Source: Streptococcus mitis (GTDB lineage Bacteria; Bacillota; Bacilli; Lactobacillales; Streptococcaceae). From it: a stretch of DNA of 64,000 nt. The notes under the pieces were generated by a model. That model was not told the origin of the DNA. It ran no database searches and worked only from the letters and a program-made list of their open reading frames with translations. Each line of letters opens with the position of its first letter. Position 1 is the stretch's first letter. Where the stretch lies: contig NZ_CP028415.1 of the NCBI RefSeq assembly GCF_000722765.2, positions 1,556,501 to 1,620,500 of the forward strand, read 5' to 3'. Below are positions 9,414 through 18,889 of the stretch, piece by piece. The position numbers and the translations under genes are program-made.

Positions 9414-10337
9414 TTACTTGTTTTCTAGCAAAGTTTCCAAACTAGCCTGATCTTCAACATTGGCTAGTTTAGCTGTCTTATCAATTTTTTTCACAAAGCC
9501 TGACAAGACTTTCCCCGGTCCAATCTCGATAAAGTTGGTTACGCCTGCTTCTTGCATAACCGCAATACTTTCATAGAAACGAACTGGTTCCTTGACCTGA
9601 CGCGTCAAAAGTCGAGCAATGTCTTCTTTTTTCATGACCGTAGCTTCTGTATTACCAACTAGGGGACAAGTGAAATCTGAAAAACTTACTTGAGCTAGAG
9701 TTTCAGCTAGTTTTTGGCTAGCAGGCTCAAGGAGAGCAGTATGAAAGGGACCTGATACCTTGAGAGGAATCAAGCGTTTGGCACCAGCTTCCTGCAAGAG
9801 TTCTACTGCGCGGTCAACCGCAACCACCTCACCACCAATCACGATTTGTGCAGGTGTATTATAGTTGGCTGGGGTAACCACTCCAAGTTCAGAAGCTTTT
9901 CGACAAGCTTCTTCAATAACCTCTACTGGTGTATTGAGAACTGCCACCATCTTACCAGAGCCAGCAGGAGCCGCTTCTTCCATATAGGCGCCACGCTTAG
10001 CAACCAAGGCTACCGCATCTTCAAAATCCAAGGCACCGCTGGCCACCAAGGCAGAGTATTCTCCAAGAGACAAACCAGCAACCATATCAGGCTGATAGCC
10101 CTTTTCTTGTAATAAACGGTAGATAGCAACTGAAGTCGCTAAAATAGCTGGTTGCGTATAGCGGGTTTGATTGAGTTTTTCTTCTTCCGTATCCATGAGA
10201 TGACGCAAATCATAACCGAGTACCTGACTCGCTTGATCAATCATTTCTTTGACAATAGGGTAGTGATCATAGAGATCACGGCCCATACCTAGATACTGGG
10301 CACCTTGGCCAGCAAATAAAAAGGCTGTTTTAGTCAT
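9414..10337 (-). CDS. fabD: Malonyl-CoA:ACP transacylase FabD
   Basis: Loads malonyl groups onto ACP. The 307 residues show the opening FLFAGQGAQYLGMGRDLY, the nucleophile elbow AGLSLGEYSALVASG with catalytic Ser, and the catalytic His in VSGPFHTALLEPA. It overlaps the end of fabK by 8 bases. Confidence 0.97.
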   Translation of the reverse strand: MTKTAFLFAGQGAQYLGMGRDLYDHYPIVKEMIDQASQVLGYDLRHLMDTEEEKLNQTRYTQPAILATSVAIYRLLQEKGYQPDMVAGLSLGEYSALVASGALDFEDAVALVAKRGAYMEEAAPAGSGKMVAVLNTPVEVIEEACRKASELGVVTPANYNTPAQIVIGGEVVAVDRAVELLQEAGAKRLIPLKVSGPFHTALLEPASQKLAETLAQVSFSDFTCPLVGNTEATVMKKEDIARLLTRQVKEPVRFYESIAVMQEAGVTNFIEIGPGKVLSGFVKKIDKTAKLANVEDQASLETLLENK

Positions 10338-11304
10338 TTCTTACAACTCCTGCCCAACGAGAGGCTTCTTCTTGAATTTTCTTAGCTGCTCCGTAATACA
10401 AATCTTTTAGGATTTCTTCAACGGTTTCTTCTTTAGAAACAAGGCCTGCAATCTGACCTGCCATGACAGATCCGCCATCCACATCACCGTGAACAACTGC
10501 TTTGGCTAGGGCACCTGCTCCCATTTGTTCAAAAATTTCCAAATCTGGATTTTCTTGTTTAAAGGCATCTTTCTCAGCTTTTTCAAAATCACGAGTCAAT
10601 TGGTTTTTAATAGCTCGAACAGCATGGCCAAAGTGTTGGGCTGAAATCGTGGTATCAATATCTCTAGCTTTTAAAATTTTCGCCTTGTAATTTGGATGGG
10701 CATTAGACTCTTTTGCAACGACAAAACGAGTTCCAACTTGAACAGCCTCTGCACCTAGCATAAAGCCAGCAGCAGCACCTTCACCATCCGCAATTCCTCC
10801 TGCAGCAATAACAGGAATAGATACAGCAGCAGCAACCTGGCGCACCAAAGTCATAGTTGTTAATTTACCGATATGCCCCCCAGCTTCCATTCCTTCTGCA
10901 ATAACGGCGTCCGCACCGATTTTTTCCATGCGTTTAGCTAAAGCAACACTTGGTACAACAGGAATAACTGTAATCCCTGCTTCATGGAAACGTTCCATGT
11001 ATTTACTTGGGTTTCCTGCGCCTGTTGTAACTACCTTAACCCCTTCCTCGATAACGAGGTCTACAATATCCTCCACAAAGGGAGACAAGAGCATGATGTT
11101 GACACCAAAGGGTTTATCTGTCAATGATTTGATTTTATCAATATTTGCCTTGACAACTTCTTTCGGGGCATTTCCCCCACCGATAATTCCCAGTCCTCCA
11201 GCCTTGGAAACAGCCCCTGCCAAATCACCATCAGCGACCCAGGCCATTCCTCCTTGGAAAATAGGATAATCAATGTTCAATAATTCTGTAATACGCGTTT
11301 TCAT
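10330..11304 (-). CDS. fabK: Enoyl-ACP reductase II FabK (FMN-dependent)
   Basis: Reduces trans-2-enoyl-ACP and replaces FabI, making these streptococci insensitive to triclosan. The 324-residue TIM-barrel flavoprotein opens with LLNIDYPIFQGGMAWVADGD and shows AEGMEAGGHIG, VIAAGGIADGEG and AVQVGTRFVVAKES, typical FMN-phosphate and substrate contacts. A FabT operator lies upstream at 11351-11367, so it probably has its own regulated promoter inside the cluster. Confidence 0.97.
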   Translation of the reverse strand: MKTRITELLNIDYPIFQGGMAWVADGDLAGAVSKAGGLGIIGGGNAPKEVVKANIDKIKSLTDKPFGVNIMLLSPFVEDIVDLVIEEGVKVVTTGAGNPSKYMERFHEAGITVIPVVPSVALAKRMEKIGADAVIAEGMEAGGHIGKLTTMTLVRQVAAAVSIPVIAAGGIADGEGAAAGFMLGAEAVQVGTRFVVAKESNAHPNYKAKILKARDIDTTISAQHFGHAVRAIKNQLTRDFEKAEKDAFKQENPDLEIFEQMGAGALAKAVVHGDVDGGSVMAGQIAGLVSKEETVEEILKDLYYGAAKKIQEEASRWAGVVRND

Positions 11305-11350
11305 AGTGCCTCCATCGTTTCTTGCTTACGTAATAGTTCGATACCGCCAT

Positions 11351-11367
11351 AATTTGACAATCAAACT
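11351..11367. promoter_or_regulatory. FabT operator upstream of fabK
   Basis: AATTTGACAATCAAACT on the plus strand reads AGTTTGATTGTCAAATT on the coding strand, a near-perfect palindrome matching the known FabT (MarR-family) box. It lies 47 bases before fabK and after acpP, so FabT bound with long-chain acyl-ACP should lower expression of fabK and the genes after it. A usable -35 (TTGTCA) lies within the box; the matching -10 is unclear. Confidence 0.85.
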
Positions 11368-11377
11368 ATTGCCTAAA

Positions 11378-11406
11378 CAAGAGGGAGCGGGTTTCCCTAC
11401 TCCTTC
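11378..11406 (-). terminator. Weak hairpin between acpP and fabK
   Basis: On the minus strand GGAG-GGG pairs with CCC-CTCC around an AAA loop, followed by a poor T stretch. It may reduce read-through from acpP so that acpP message exceeds downstream message; this is inference. Confidence 0.4.
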
Positions 11407-11420
11407 TATCTATATTCGGT

Positions 11421-11645
11421 TTATTTTGTTTGCTCTTCAACGTAGGCAACCAAGTCACCAACTGTTTTCAAGTCATCTTCTGCTTCGATTTGGATATCAA
11501 AAGCATCTTCAATTTCTGAGATTACTTGGAACAAGTCCAATGAATCTGCGTCTAAATCATCAAAAGTTGATTCAAGTGTTACTTCTGATGCGTCTTTTCC
11601 AAGTTCTTCAACGATAATTTCTTGTACTTTTTCAAATACTGCCAT
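11421..11645 (-). CDS. acpP: Acyl carrier protein
   Basis: A 74-residue acidic four-helix protein. The phosphopantetheine attachment Ser lies in the DADSLDLFQ motif (about residue 35). It carries acyl intermediates for the Fab enzymes and delivers acyl-ACP to FabT as corepressor. It sits between fabH and fabK with intergenic spaces on both sides, unlike the tightly packed rest of the cluster. Confidence 0.97.
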   Translation of the reverse strand: MAVFEKVQEIIVEELGKDASEVTLESTFDDLDADSLDLFQVISEIEDAFDIQIEAEDDLKTVGDLVAYVEEQTK

Positions 11646-11703
11646 GATAGGACTCCTTTAAAATAAATAGTTTTTTATAACAATGTGTTCACCACATGAT
11701 TAC

Positions 11704-12678
11704 CTAAATTGTAAGAATGAGCGTGCCCCAGGTCAAGCCTCCACCGAAGCCTGATAGCAGAACAGTCTGGCTACCATCTAAACGGATGAGGCCTTGTTCT
11801 ACACACTCTGAAAGTAAAATCGGGATACTTGCTGCACTGGTATTGCCATATTCCATCATATTGGCTGGAAGTTTGGCCCGGTCGACACCGACTTTTCTAG
11901 CCATCTTATCCAAAATACGGTCATTAGCCTGATGAAGTAGCAAATAATCCAAGTCTGTCGCCTCTATAGGAGATTCTTCAATGGTCTGTTTGATAGACTT
12001 AGCTACATCCCGAATGGCAAAATCAAAGACTGCGCGTCCATCCATCTTCAAAAATGAATCTGCATTTTCTTGATCTGAAAATGGAGAATGTAAGCCTGAA
12101 TGTCCGTACGTTAAACATTCACTGCGACTTCCATCACTATTGAGACTCTCAGCCAAGAAATGCTCTTGCTCGCTAGCTTCTAACAAAACACCACCAGCAC
12201 CATCTCCAAACAAAACAGCTGTTGATCGGTCTGACCAATCGACTGCTTTAGAGAGGGTTTCACTACCAATCACCAAGCCTTTTTGAAAGCGACCAGAAGC
12301 GATAAACTTTTCAGCAGTTGAAAGAGCAAATACAAATCCACTGCAAGCTGCTGTTAGGTCAAAAGCAAAGGCCTTATTAGCACCAATATTAGCTTGAACA
12401 CGAGTAGCTGTAGAGGGCATCATCGAATCTGGAGTAATGGTAGCTAGGATGATAAAATCCAACTCCTCTCCTGTGATTCCAGCTTTTGCCATCAGTTTCT
12501 TAGCAACCTCTGTAGCCAAATCACTAGTAGATTCTGTTCTTGAGATATGCCTTTGTCGTATTCCCGTCCGACTTGAAATCCACTCATCATTGGTATCCAT
12601 AATCTGAGCCAAATCATGATTTGTAACCACTTGCTCTGGCACATAATGAGCAACCTGGCTTATTTTTGCAAAAGCCAT
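11704..12678 (-). CDS. fabH: 3-oxoacyl-ACP synthase III FabH
   Basis: Starts fatty-acid synthesis by condensing acetyl-CoA with malonyl-ACP. The 324 residues carry the catalytic Cys in [15 protein letters not shown] (about residue 112), His in LLHQAND and Asn in [12 protein letters not shown]. The start codon overlaps the fabT stop by one base (TAATG), so it is coupled to the regulator gene. Confidence 0.97.
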   Translation of the reverse strand: MAFAKISQVAHYVPEQVVTNHDLAQIMDTNDEWISSRTGIRQRHISRTESTSDLATEVAKKLMAKAGITGEELDFIILATITPDSMMPSTATRVQANIGANKAFAFDLTAACSGFVFALSTAEKFIASGRFQKGLVIGSETLSKAVDWSDRSTAVLFGDGAGGVLLEASEQEHFLAESLNSDGSRSECLTYGHSGLHSPFSDQENADSFLKMDGRAVFDFAIRDVAKSIKQTIEESPIEATDLDYLLLHQANDRILDKMARKVGVDRAKLPANMMEYGNTSAASIPILLSECVEQGLIRLDGSQTVLLSGFGGGLTWGTLILTI

Positions 12679-13112
12679 TATCTCAAATCCTCCAAAAATT
12701 GATAAAGATTGGTCAACCCTTTGCTCATAACCTCCATTTCTTGCTTACTCATACCATCAATGATTTTTTCAACCATGGCCTTATGGAAGCGTTTATGTAG
12801 CCTATGAACCAAGCGACCTTTCTTTGTCAAATGCAGATGCACTACACGTCGATCATGTTCTGAACGAATGCGTTCAATGTAACCCTTGCGTTCGAGATTA
12901 TTCAAACTAGTCGTAACTGTCCCAAGAGTCACCATCAACTCTTTTGACACTTGACTTGGCGTCACGTCTGGGAATTTCCCAATCACATCAATCGTATGCA
13001 TTTCTTTGATGGAGATATCCTTGAAACGACTACCCCTCAAGCTAACTTCCTCAATAACGAGGACATTGTTAAATATAGACGTTAAATATTCATTAATCCG
13101 TTGGTAGTCCAA
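12678..13112 (-). CDS. fabT: MarR-family repressor of fatty-acid synthesis FabT
   Basis: FabT represses fab genes when bound to acyl-ACP. The 144-residue winged-helix protein shows [20 protein letters not shown] as recognition helix region and [19 protein letters not shown] as wing. Translation starts at a TTG (13110-13112) preceded by an AAGGAGGGAAGG purine run; the protein [14 protein letters not shown] matches what I recall of the pneumococcal protein. It is the first gene of the main fab transcript and shares the start/stop junction with fabH. Confidence 0.95.
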   Translation of the reverse strand: MDYQRINEYLTSIFNNVLVIEEVSLRGSRFKDISIKEMHTIDVIGKFPDVTPSQVSKELMVTLGTVTTSLNNLERKGYIERIRSEHDRRVVHLHLTKKGRLVHRLHKRFHKAMVEKIIDGMSKQEMEVMSKGLTNLYQFLEDLR

Positions 13113-13168
13113 TCTTTCCTTCCCTCCTTTTCAAAAAAACTTTTAGAATCAAAACATTTGACAAAAGA

Positions 13169-13197
13169 ATTATATCAAAGTTCAAAGAATGGCGCAA
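13169..13197 (-). promoter_or_regulatory. Promoter of fabT and the fab cluster
   Basis: On the minus strand TTGCGC (13192-13197), a 17-base spacer and TATAAT (13169-13174). TTTGA and TCAAA half-sites surround the -10 (for example TTTGTCAAA downstream), so autoregulation by FabT is plausible, but no full palindrome like the fabK one is visible. Confidence 0.7.
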
Positions 13198-13205
13198 GTA
13201 TTTTT

Positions 13206-13991
13206 TTATTTTCCTGTAAATTTAGGTCTTCTTCTCTCCGAATGAGCCCGAACTCCCTCTTTGAAATCCTCTGTTTTCGCTAGTGATTCCTGTAGGTTCA
13301 GTTCTAAAGTAGCGTAATTCTGCCAATCTTTAAATTGGCTCTCCCACACCAACTTCTTAATGGCAGCATAGGAATTGCTTGAACCACGTCTTAATTTTTT
13401 AAGAAGCTGTTCTCTGGTTTTTTCTAACTTATCAGCTTCAGAAATACGGTAAACTAGGCCCCACTCTAGAGCTTTTTCTGCGTTCAAAGCCTCACCTGTC
13501 ATGGCTAGTTGAGTAGCACGCGTCACACCAATACTTCGGCTCAAGAGATGAATTCCTCCTGCATCTGGAGCCAAGCCAACTCCAACAAAGGCTTGGATAA
13601 ACTTAGCCTTATCCGTTGCCAGACAGAAATCTGCAGCAACAGCCATATTTGCTGCGGCACCTGCAACAGCCCCGTCAACTTCCATTAAAACAGGTTTTGC
13701 AATTTGCTTGATTTTATAAGAAATAGTATTGACCAATTCTGCGATTTTTGTCAATGATGGAATATCATCCTCATCGACTGCTCGCTTCATCTCAACCAAA
13801 TCTCCCCCAACGGAGAAGACTTTGCCATTGGCATTGATCAAGATAAAATGCACAGCCGGATCCTCTTCCGCCAAAGTCAGAGCTTCTAAAATCTCCTCAC
13901 ACATAGGAATATGAAAGCCATTTGCAACCTCAGGACGGTTCAAGGTAAGGATTGCCAAATCCTCTTCAAGCTGATAAATAATGTGTTCCAT
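13206..13991 (-). CDS. fabM: trans-2-decenoyl-ACP isomerase FabM
   Basis: FabM isomerises trans-2- to cis-3-decenoyl-ACP, the branch point for unsaturated fatty acids in streptococci. The 261-residue crotonase-fold protein has [16 protein letters not shown] at the N terminus and the oxyanion-hole segment [20 protein letters not shown]. The assignment over a generic enoyl-CoA hydratase rests on its place at the head of the fab cluster with no fabA. A good ribosome site (AAGGAG) precedes the ATG. It has its own promoter and is separated from fabT by 93 bases. Confidence 0.93.
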   Translation of the reverse strand: MEHIIYQLEEDLAILTLNRPEVANGFHIPMCEEILEALTLAEEDPAVHFILINANGKVFSVGGDLVEMKRAVDEDDIPSLTKIAELVNTISYKIKQIAKPVLMEVDGAVAGAAANMAVAADFCLATDKAKFIQAFVGVGLAPDAGGIHLLSRSIGVTRATQLAMTGEALNAEKALEWGLVYRISEADKLEKTREQLLKKLRRGSSNSYAAIKKLVWESQFKDWQNYATLELNLQESLAKTEDFKEGVRAHSERRRPKFTGK

Positions 13992-14039
13992 CTGGACTCC
14001 TTTTTATTTTATAAGCGAGTTAAATTATTTTATTTCCAA

Positions 14040-14068
14040 AGTATACCTTTTTTGGGAATAGAAAGCAA
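14040..14068 (-). promoter_or_regulatory. Promoter of fabM
   Basis: On the minus strand TTGCTT (14063-14068), 17 bases, TATACT (14040-14045), about 50 bases before the fabM ATG. Confidence 0.7.
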
Positions 14069-14142
14069 GAAAAAATCGACTGAAAGTGTCTCAGCCGATT
14101 GGCAAGAATCGCTTTATACTAGAAGTCATCTTATTTTCTTCA

Positions 14143-14171
14143 TTGAAAAAAGCCTTCCTTTCTGCTATAAT
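14143..14171 (+). promoter_or_regulatory. Promoter of the aspartokinase operon
   Basis: TTGAAA (14143-14148), 17-base spacer, TATAAT (14166-14171) with an extended TGC element. The ribosome site AGGAG follows at 14191. The leader is too short for a lysine riboswitch or T-box. Confidence 0.85.
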
Positions 14172-14200
14172 CGTATAAAATACTTACTTTAGGAGTTCTT

Positions 14201-15565
14201 ATGAAAGTTGTTAAATTTGGAGGTAGCTCTCTTGCCTCTGCTAGTCAATTAGAAAAAGTTTTAAACATCGTCAAAAGCGATTCAGAGCGTCGTTTTGTCG
14301 TCGTTTCTGCGCCTGGTAAACGCAATGCTGAAGATACTAAGGTTACGGATGCCTTAATTAAATACTACCGCGACTATGTTGCTGGTAACGATATTAGCAA
14401 GAGTCAAAACTGGATTATAGACCGCTATGCTGCCATGGTTAGTGAATTGGGACTGAAACCAGCTGTGCTAGAAAAAATTTCAAAAAGTATTCGCGCCTTG
14501 GCCACTCTTCCTATTGATGAAAATGAATTTCTCTACGATACTTTCCTAGCAGCTGGTGAAAATAACAATGCTAAGTTAATCGCTGCCTACTTTAACCAAA
14601 ACGGGATCGATGCACGCTATGTGCACCCTAGAGAAGCTGGTATTGTGGTCACAAGTGAACCTGGTCACGCTCGCATCATTCCATCAAGTTATGACAAGAT
14701 TGAGGAATTGACAAATACAAGTGAAGTTCTTGTCATTCCTGGTTTCTTTGGAGTTACCAAGGAAAATCAAATCTGTACCTTCTCACGTGGAGGATCAGAC
14801 ATTACAGGTTCTATCATTGCTGCCGGTGTTAAGGCCGATCTCTATGAAAACTTTACGGATGTTGATGGTATCTTTGCGGCTCACCCAGGAATCATTCACC
14901 AACCACACTCTATCCCAGAGTTAACCTACCGTGAAATGCGTGAGTTAGCCTATGCAGGATTCTCAGTCCTTCATGACGAAGCCCTTCTTCCTGCTTACCG
15001 TGGAAAAATTCCTCTGGTTATTAAGAATACCAACAACCCTGACCATCCAGGTACTCGTATCGTTCTAAAACACAGTAGTGATGAATTTCCAGTTGTGGGA
15101 ATTGCTGGTGACTCAGGCTTTGTCAGCATTAATATGTCGAAATATCTCATGAACCGCGAGGTTGGATTTGGACGCAAGGTTCTGCAAATCCTTGAAGATC
15201 TTAACATCGGTTGGGAACATATGCCAACAGGTATCGACGATCTTTCAATCATCCTCCGTTCTCGCGAACTAACTCCTATCAAGGAAGAAGAAATCCTTCG
15301 TCAGTTGGTTCAAAAGGCTGAAGTAGACCATGCAGAAATCGAGCACGACCTTTCAATCATTATGATTGTTGGAGAAAAGATGAAGAGCCATATCGGAGTA
15401 ACTGCTACTGCGACACGTGCTCTATCTGAAAATAAGATCAACATCCAGATGATGTCTCAAGGTTCTAGTGAAGTGTCTATTATGTTTGTTGTCCATAAGG
15501 ATCAAGAGAAAGCAGCTATTAAAGCCCTCTACAATGCCTTTTTCGGTGAAAGTAAGGAAGACTAA
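14201..15565 (+). CDS. lysC: Aspartate kinase
   Basis: Phosphorylates aspartate, the first step to lysine, threonine and methionine and to diaminopimelate-pathway products. The 454 residues have the N-terminal kinase motif MKVVKFGGSSLASA, FSRGGSDITGSIIAA and two C-terminal ACT domains (VSINMSKYLM; IMIVGEKMKSHIGVTATATR) that bind feedback inhibitors. The streptococcal form has an insertion compared with E. coli LysC. Class (LysC, ThrA or YclM type) cannot be fixed by eye. The DUF956 gene starts 2 bases after it. Confidence 0.93.
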   Translation: MKVVKFGGSSLASASQLEKVLNIVKSDSERRFVVVSAPGKRNAEDTKVTDALIKYYRDYVAGNDISKSQNWIIDRYAAMVSELGLKPAVLEKISKSIRALATLPIDENEFLYDTFLAAGENNNAKLIAAYFNQNGIDARYVHPREAGIVVTSEPGHARIIPSSYDKIEELTNTSEVLVIPGFFGVTKENQICTFSRGGSDITGSIIAAGVKADLYENFTDVDGIFAAHPGIIHQPHSIPELTYREMRELAYAGFSVLHDEALLPAYRGKIPLVIKNTNNPDHPGTRIVLKHSSDEFPVVGIAGDSGFVSINMSKYLMNREVGFGRKVLQILEDLNIGWEHMPTGIDDLSIILRSRELTPIKEEEILRQLVQKAEVDHAEIEHDLSIIMIVGEKMKSHIGVTATATRALSENKINIQMMSQGSSEVSIMFVVHKDQEKAAIKALYNAFFGESKED

Positions 15566-15567
15566 GC

Positions 15568-15939
15568 ATGGCTCAATCACTTAACAAAACAGTGCTCCTC
15601 AATACGACAGGCACCTCCTACCTCTCTATAGCTGGGAAAGTTGGGAAATTCCTTGTCGGAGATCAGGCTTTGGAATTTTACCCCGATGTCAATGTTGAAC
15701 AATTTATCCAGATTCCTTGGAGCCATATCAATCAGATTGGAGCCAATGTCACTGGTCGCAAAATCAGCCGCCACTTCGAAGTCTTTACAGACAGAGGAAA
15801 ATTCCTCTTTGCTTCAAAAGACTCAGGTGCCATTCTCAAAATTGCTCGTGAAAAACTGGGCAATGACAAGGTCGTGAAACTTCCGACTCTACTCCAGACC
15901 ATTGGTCAAAAATTTAAAAATCTATTTGCAAAAAAGTAA
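15568..15939 (+). CDS. DUF956 protein (ManO-like)
   Basis: 123 residues of the DUF956 family, often called ManO because family members occur beside mannose PTS operons. A PH/GRAM-like beta-rich sequence is visible: YLSIAGKVGKFLVGDQALEFY, PWSHINQIGANV and RHFEVFTDRGKFLFASKDSG, then a basic C terminus (LFAKK). It is cotranscribed with aspartokinase here, with no man genes in the window. Function unknown. Confidence 0.85.
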   Translation: MAQSLNKTVLLNTTGTSYLSIAGKVGKFLVGDQALEFYPDVNVEQFIQIPWSHINQIGANVTGRKISRHFEVFTDRGKFLFASKDSGAILKIAREKLGNDKVVKLPTLLQTIGQKFKNLFAKK

Positions 15940-15954
15940 AAACTTTAGTATAAT
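15926..15954 (+). promoter_or_regulatory. Promoter of the serS leader
   Basis: TTGCAA (15926-15931), 17 bases, TATAAT (15949-15954). The -35 overlaps the last codons of the DUF956 gene. Confidence 0.8.
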
Positions 15955-15960
15955 CATAGC

Positions 15961-16140
15961 AACGGATAAGTAGGTTGTCTTCTTCTTTCAGAAAGTCTGC
16001 GGGTGCTGCGAGCAGATAGGAGGGATAGGTGAAATTCTACCGTTAGTAACAATTGCATACACAATCAAGTGCACACCTGTGAAGTTGGATGGAACCGTGG
16101 CCCTGCCACTCCAACGCTTTGTCAGGTGTGCTTTTTTCAT
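15961..16140 (+). promoter_or_regulatory. T-box leader of serS
   Basis: A T-box riboswitch senses uncharged tRNA(Ser). Stem I is closed by AACGG (about 15961) and CCGTT (about 16041). TCT at about 16036-16038, in GAAATTCTACCG on the 3' side of stem I, is the likely serine specifier codon. The T-box core TGGAACCGTGG lies at about 16090-16100. The terminator is GCACACCTG (16061-16069) with CAGGTGTGC (16123-16131) followed by a T run. Ser-tRNA shortage should favour the antiterminator and serS expression. Confidence 0.9.
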
Positions 16141-16152
16141 AAAGGAGTTCTT

Positions 16153-17427
16153 ATGTTAGATATCAAACGCATTCGTACAGACTTTGATGCTGTCGCAGAA
16201 AAATTGGCTACACGTGGTGTAGATGCTGCTGTCTTGAATGAGATGAAAGAAATCGATGCTAAACGTCGTGACATCTTGGTCAAGGTTGAAACTTTAAAAG
16301 CAGAACGTAACACAGTTTCTGCTGAGATTGCCCAAGCTAAGCGCAACAAGGAAAATGCAGATGACAAGATTGCTGCCATGCAAAATCTATCTGCTGAGGT
16401 CAAAGCTTTGGATGCTGAATTGGCAGAAATCGATGCTAAATTGACAGAATTTACAACGACTCTTCCAAATATCCCAGCTGATAGCGTTCCTGTTGGGGCT
16501 GACGAAGATGACAATGTGGAAGTTCGCCGTTGGGGTACTCCACGCGAGTTCGATTTCGAGCCAAAAGCTCACTGGGATCTGGGTGAAGACCTTGGCATCC
16601 TTGACTGGGAACGTGGTGGTAAGGTAACAGGAGCTCGCTTCCTCTTCTATAAAGGACTCGGTGCTCGTTTGGAACGTGCCATCTACAACTTTATGTTGGA
16701 TGAACATGGAAAAGAAGGCTATACAGAAGTCATCACACCTTACATGGTTAACCACGACTCTATGTTTGGTACTGGTCAATATCCAAAATTCAAGGAAGAT
16801 ACTTTTGAATTGAGCGACAGCAATTATGTCCTTATTCCTACAGCTGAGGTTCCTCTAACAAACTACTACCGTGATGAAATTCTTGACGGTAAAGACCTGC
16901 CAATCTACTTCACTGCTATGAGTCCTTCATTCCGTTCTGAGGCTGGTTCAGCTGGTCGTGATACTCGTGGCTTGATTCGTTTGCACCAATTCCACAAGGT
17001 TGAAATGGTGAAATTTGCCAAACCAGAAGAGTCATACGAAGAATTGGAAAAAATGACAGCCAACGCTGAAAATATTCTTCAAAAACTCAACCTTCCATAC
17101 CGTGTCGTTGCTCTCTCTACTGGAGATATGGGCTTCTCAGCTGCTAAGACTTACGACTTAGAAGTTTGGATTCCAGCACAAAATACCTACCGTGAAATCT
17201 CAAGCTGTTCAAACACAGAAGATTTCCAAGCCCGTCGTGCCCAAATCCGTTACCGTGATGAAGCTGATGGCAAGGTGAAACTCCTTCATACCTTGAACGG
17301 TTCTGGACTTGCAGTTGGACGTACGGTGGCTGCTATTCTTGAAAACTACCAAAATGAAGATGGTTCTGTAACTATTCCAGAAGCTCTTCGTCCATACATG
17401 GGTGGAGCTGAAGTTATCAAACCATAA
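16153..17427 (+). CDS. serS: Seryl-tRNA synthetase
   Basis: Class II synthetase charging tRNA(Ser). The start at 16153 is fixed by AAGGAG 7 bases upstream; an upstream in-frame ATG at 16069 lies inside the T-box terminator and must be discarded. The 424-residue protein has an N-terminal coiled-coil arm (residues about 27-100, [17 protein letters not shown]), motif 2 ([18 protein letters not shown]) and motif 3 ([19 protein letters not shown]). Controlled by the leader above. Confidence 0.97.
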   Translation: MLDIKRIRTDFDAVAEKLATRGVDAAVLNEMKEIDAKRRDILVKVETLKAERNTVSAEIAQAKRNKENADDKIAAMQNLSAEVKALDAELAEIDAKLTEFTTTLPNIPADSVPVGADEDDNVEVRRWGTPREFDFEPKAHWDLGEDLGILDWERGGKVTGARFLFYKGLGARLERAIYNFMLDEHGKEGYTEVITPYMVNHDSMFGTGQYPKFKEDTFELSDSNYVLIPTAEVPLTNYYRDEILDGKDLPIYFTAMSPSFRSEAGSAGRDTRGLIRLHQFHKVEMVKFAKPEESYEELEKMTANAENILQKLNLPYRVVALSTGDMGFSAAKTYDLEVWIPAQNTYREISSCSNTEDFQARRAQIRYRDEADGKVKLLHTLNGSGLAVGRTVAAILENYQNEDGSVTIPEALRPYMGGAEVIKP

Positions 17428-17432
17428 AAAAT

Positions 17433-17447
17433 AAGGTTTAGCTATTT
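17433..17447 (+). terminator. Left arm of the serS/TDT terminator, split by the IS element
   Basis: AAGGTTTAGCTA (17433-17444) plus TTT. Its complement TAGCTAGACCTT lies at 18887-18898 on the far side of the insertion sequence. Joined through loop TTTC they form a 12-base-pair hairpin with T runs on both strands, the original bidirectional terminator between convergent serS and the TDT gene. Confidence 0.85.
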
Positions 17448-17456
17448 TGAACTGCA

Positions 17457-17500
17457 CCCCAAAAGTTAGACATAAAAATCTAACTTTTAGGGTGTTTTTA
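17457..17500 (+). terminator. Inward hairpin at the IS left end
   Basis: A 16-base arm (from CACCC at about 17455 through GTTAGA, 17470) pairs with TCTAACTTTTAGGGTG (17479-17494) with one mismatch, followed by TTTTTATT just before orfA. It should stop transcription entering from serS and may replace the terminator that the IS disrupted. It overlaps the inverted repeat. Confidence 0.75.
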
Positions 17501-17502
17501 TT

Positions 17503-18021
17503 ATGAAATTAACTTATGAAGATAAAGTTCAAATATATGAATTAAGAAAGAAAGGAGAGAGCTTTAGACAACTTTCAAATCAATTTGGGATAAACATTTC
17601 TAATCTTCAGTACATGATTAAATTGATTGATCGTTATGGAATAGAAATCGTCAAAAAAGGAAAGAATTGTTACTATTCTCCTGAACTAAAACAAGAGATC
17701 ATTGATAAAGTTCTTCTTGAGGGGCATTCACAAATTAGGGCGTCTCTGGATTATGCTCTTCCAAGTAGTGGATTACTTTCGAATTGGCTGGCACAATATA
17801 AGAAAAACGGGTATACTATTGTTGAGAAAACAAGAGGGAGACCACCTAAAATGGGACGTAAGCCAAAGAAGAGATTTGAAGATATGACAGAATTAGAACG
17901 TCTTCAAGCAGAAAATGAGTACTTGAGAGCGGAGAATGCCATTCTAAAAAAGTTGAGAGAACTCCGATTGAGGGACGAAAAGGAGCAAGAAGAAAAACGG
18001 AAATTGTTCAAGGACTGGTAA
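17503..18021 (+). CDS. IS3-family transposase OrfA
   Basis: 172-residue helix-turn-helix protein. Two HTH segments are visible: residues about 14-40 ([19 protein letters not shown]) and about 58-95 ([18 protein letters not shown]). A basic hinge ([14 protein letters not shown]) and a C-terminal leucine zipper-like coiled coil ([21 protein letters not shown]) follow. The slippery sequence A AAA AAG at 17946-17952 lies in the coiled coil. OrfA alone normally binds the ends and regulates; the fused OrfAB is the transposase. Confidence 0.93.
   Translation: MKLTYEDKVQIYELRKKGESFRQLSNQFGINISNLQYMIKLIDRYGIEIVKKGKNCYYSPELKQEIIDKVLLEGHSQIRASLDYALPSSGLLSNWLAQYKKNGYTIVEKTRGRPPKMGRKPKKRFEDMTELERLQAENEYLRAENAILKKLRELRLRDEKEQEEKRKLFKDW
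17946..17952 (+). other. Programmed -1 frameshift site
   Basis: A AAA AAG in the OrfA frame (codons CTA AAA AAG) is the canonical IS3-family slippery heptamer. Slipping back one base enters the open orfB frame. Confidence 0.85.
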
Positions 18022-18851
18022 CAGAGTTTTCTTTAGATATCCTTCTAAAGATTATTAAGCTTGCCCGTTCAACCTATTATTACCACTTAAAACAGCTGGA
18101 TCAAAGCGATAAAGATTATGATATTAAAGCTGAAATTCAGTCAATTTATACTGAGCATAAAGGAAATTACGGCTATCGTCGCATGACTCTAGAATTACGA
18201 AATCGTGGCTTCGTAGTGAACCATAAGAAGGTGCAGCGTCTGATGAAAGTAATTGGTTTAACGGCTCGAATTCGCCGTAAACGGAAGTATTCTTCCTACC
18301 AAGGAGAGGTTGGCAAGAAAGCAGATAATCTTATTCAACGTCAATTTGAAGCAACCAAACCAATGCAAAAGTGCTACACAGATGTGACAGAATTTGCCAT
18401 TCCAGCAAGTAGCCAAAAGCTTTATTTATCACCAGTTTTAGATGGCTTTAACAGCGAAATTATCTCCTACAATCTTTCTACTTCGCCGAACTTAGTACAA
18501 ATAAAAGCTATGCTAGAACAAGCCTTTACAGAGAATCATTACGAAAATACAATTCTCCATAGTGACCAAGGATGGCAATATCAACACGATTTCTATCATC
18601 ATTTTTTAAAGAATAAGGGAATCCAACCATCTATGTCACGTAAGGGAAATAGCCCAGATAACGGTATGATGGAATCTTTCTTTGGCATTCTTAAGTCTGA
18701 AATATTTTATGGTTATGAGAATACGTTTCAGTCACTTGAACACTTGGAACAAGCTATTGTAGACTATATTGATTACTACAACAATAAACGAATTAAGGTA
18801 AAACTAAAAGGACTTAGCCCTGTACAATACAGAACTAAATCCTTTGCTTAA
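17946..18851 (+). CDS. IS3-family transposase OrfB (reached by -1 frameshift)
   Basis: The -1 frame is open from 17919 to 18851 with no interruption. After the slip at 17946-17952 the fusion OrfAB is about 449 residues. The DDE retroviral-type integrase core is visible: first Asp in KCYTDVTEF, second in [11 protein letters not shown], Glu in [13 protein letters not shown]. The IS3 HTH_21 region ([19 protein letters not shown]) precedes it. The first ATG in this frame is at 18183, too late for a full catalytic domain, so frameshifting is the expected route. Confidence 0.9.
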   Translation, partial: KKVERTPIEGRKGARRKTEIVQGLVTEFSLDILLKIIKLARSTYYYHLKQLDQSDKDYDIKAEIQSIYTEHKGNYGYRRMTLELRNRGFVVNHKKVQRLMKVIGLTARIRRKRKYSSYQGEVGKKADNLIQRQFEATKPMQKCYTDVTEFAIPASSQKLYLSPVLDGFNSEIISYNLSTSPNLVQIKAMLEQAFTENHYENTILHSDQGWQYQHDFYHHFLKNKGIQPSMSRKGNSPDNGMMESFFGILKSEIFYGYENTFQSLEHLEQAIVDYIDYYNNKRIKVKLKGLSPVQYRTKSFA

Positions 18852-18889
18852 ATTAATTGTCTAACTTTTTGGGGTCAGTACATTTCTAG

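Larger units (their letters stand above)
17448..18882 (+). mobile_element. IS3-family insertion sequence, likely IS150 group
   Basis: A 1435-base element with terminal inverted repeats: the left end begins TGAACTGCACCCCAAAAG, and the right end, read inward, begins TGTACTGACCCCAAAAAG; both continue with TTAGAC. Ends are TG...CA and there is a 3-base target duplication TTT (17445-17447 and 18883-18885). It carries orfA and orfB with a programmed -1 frameshift. Both frames, both ends and the duplication look intact, so it may be active. The IS name was not determined. Confidence 0.93.

Noticed and set aside
14172-14200. Riboswitch or T-box in the aspartokinase leader
   Set aside because: Only about 25 bases lie between the promoter -10 and the ribosome site, too short for either.
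16069-16152. Upstream in-frame ATG that would extend SerS by 28 residues
   Set aside because: The stretch lies inside the T-box terminator and encodes no SerS-like sequence; the ATG at 16153 has a proper AAGGAG.
18183-18851. Separate 222-residue transposase gene starting at ATG 18183
   Set aside because: The same frame is open from 17919 and contains conserved IS3 OrfB sequence before the ATG; the A AAA AAG slip site explains expression.
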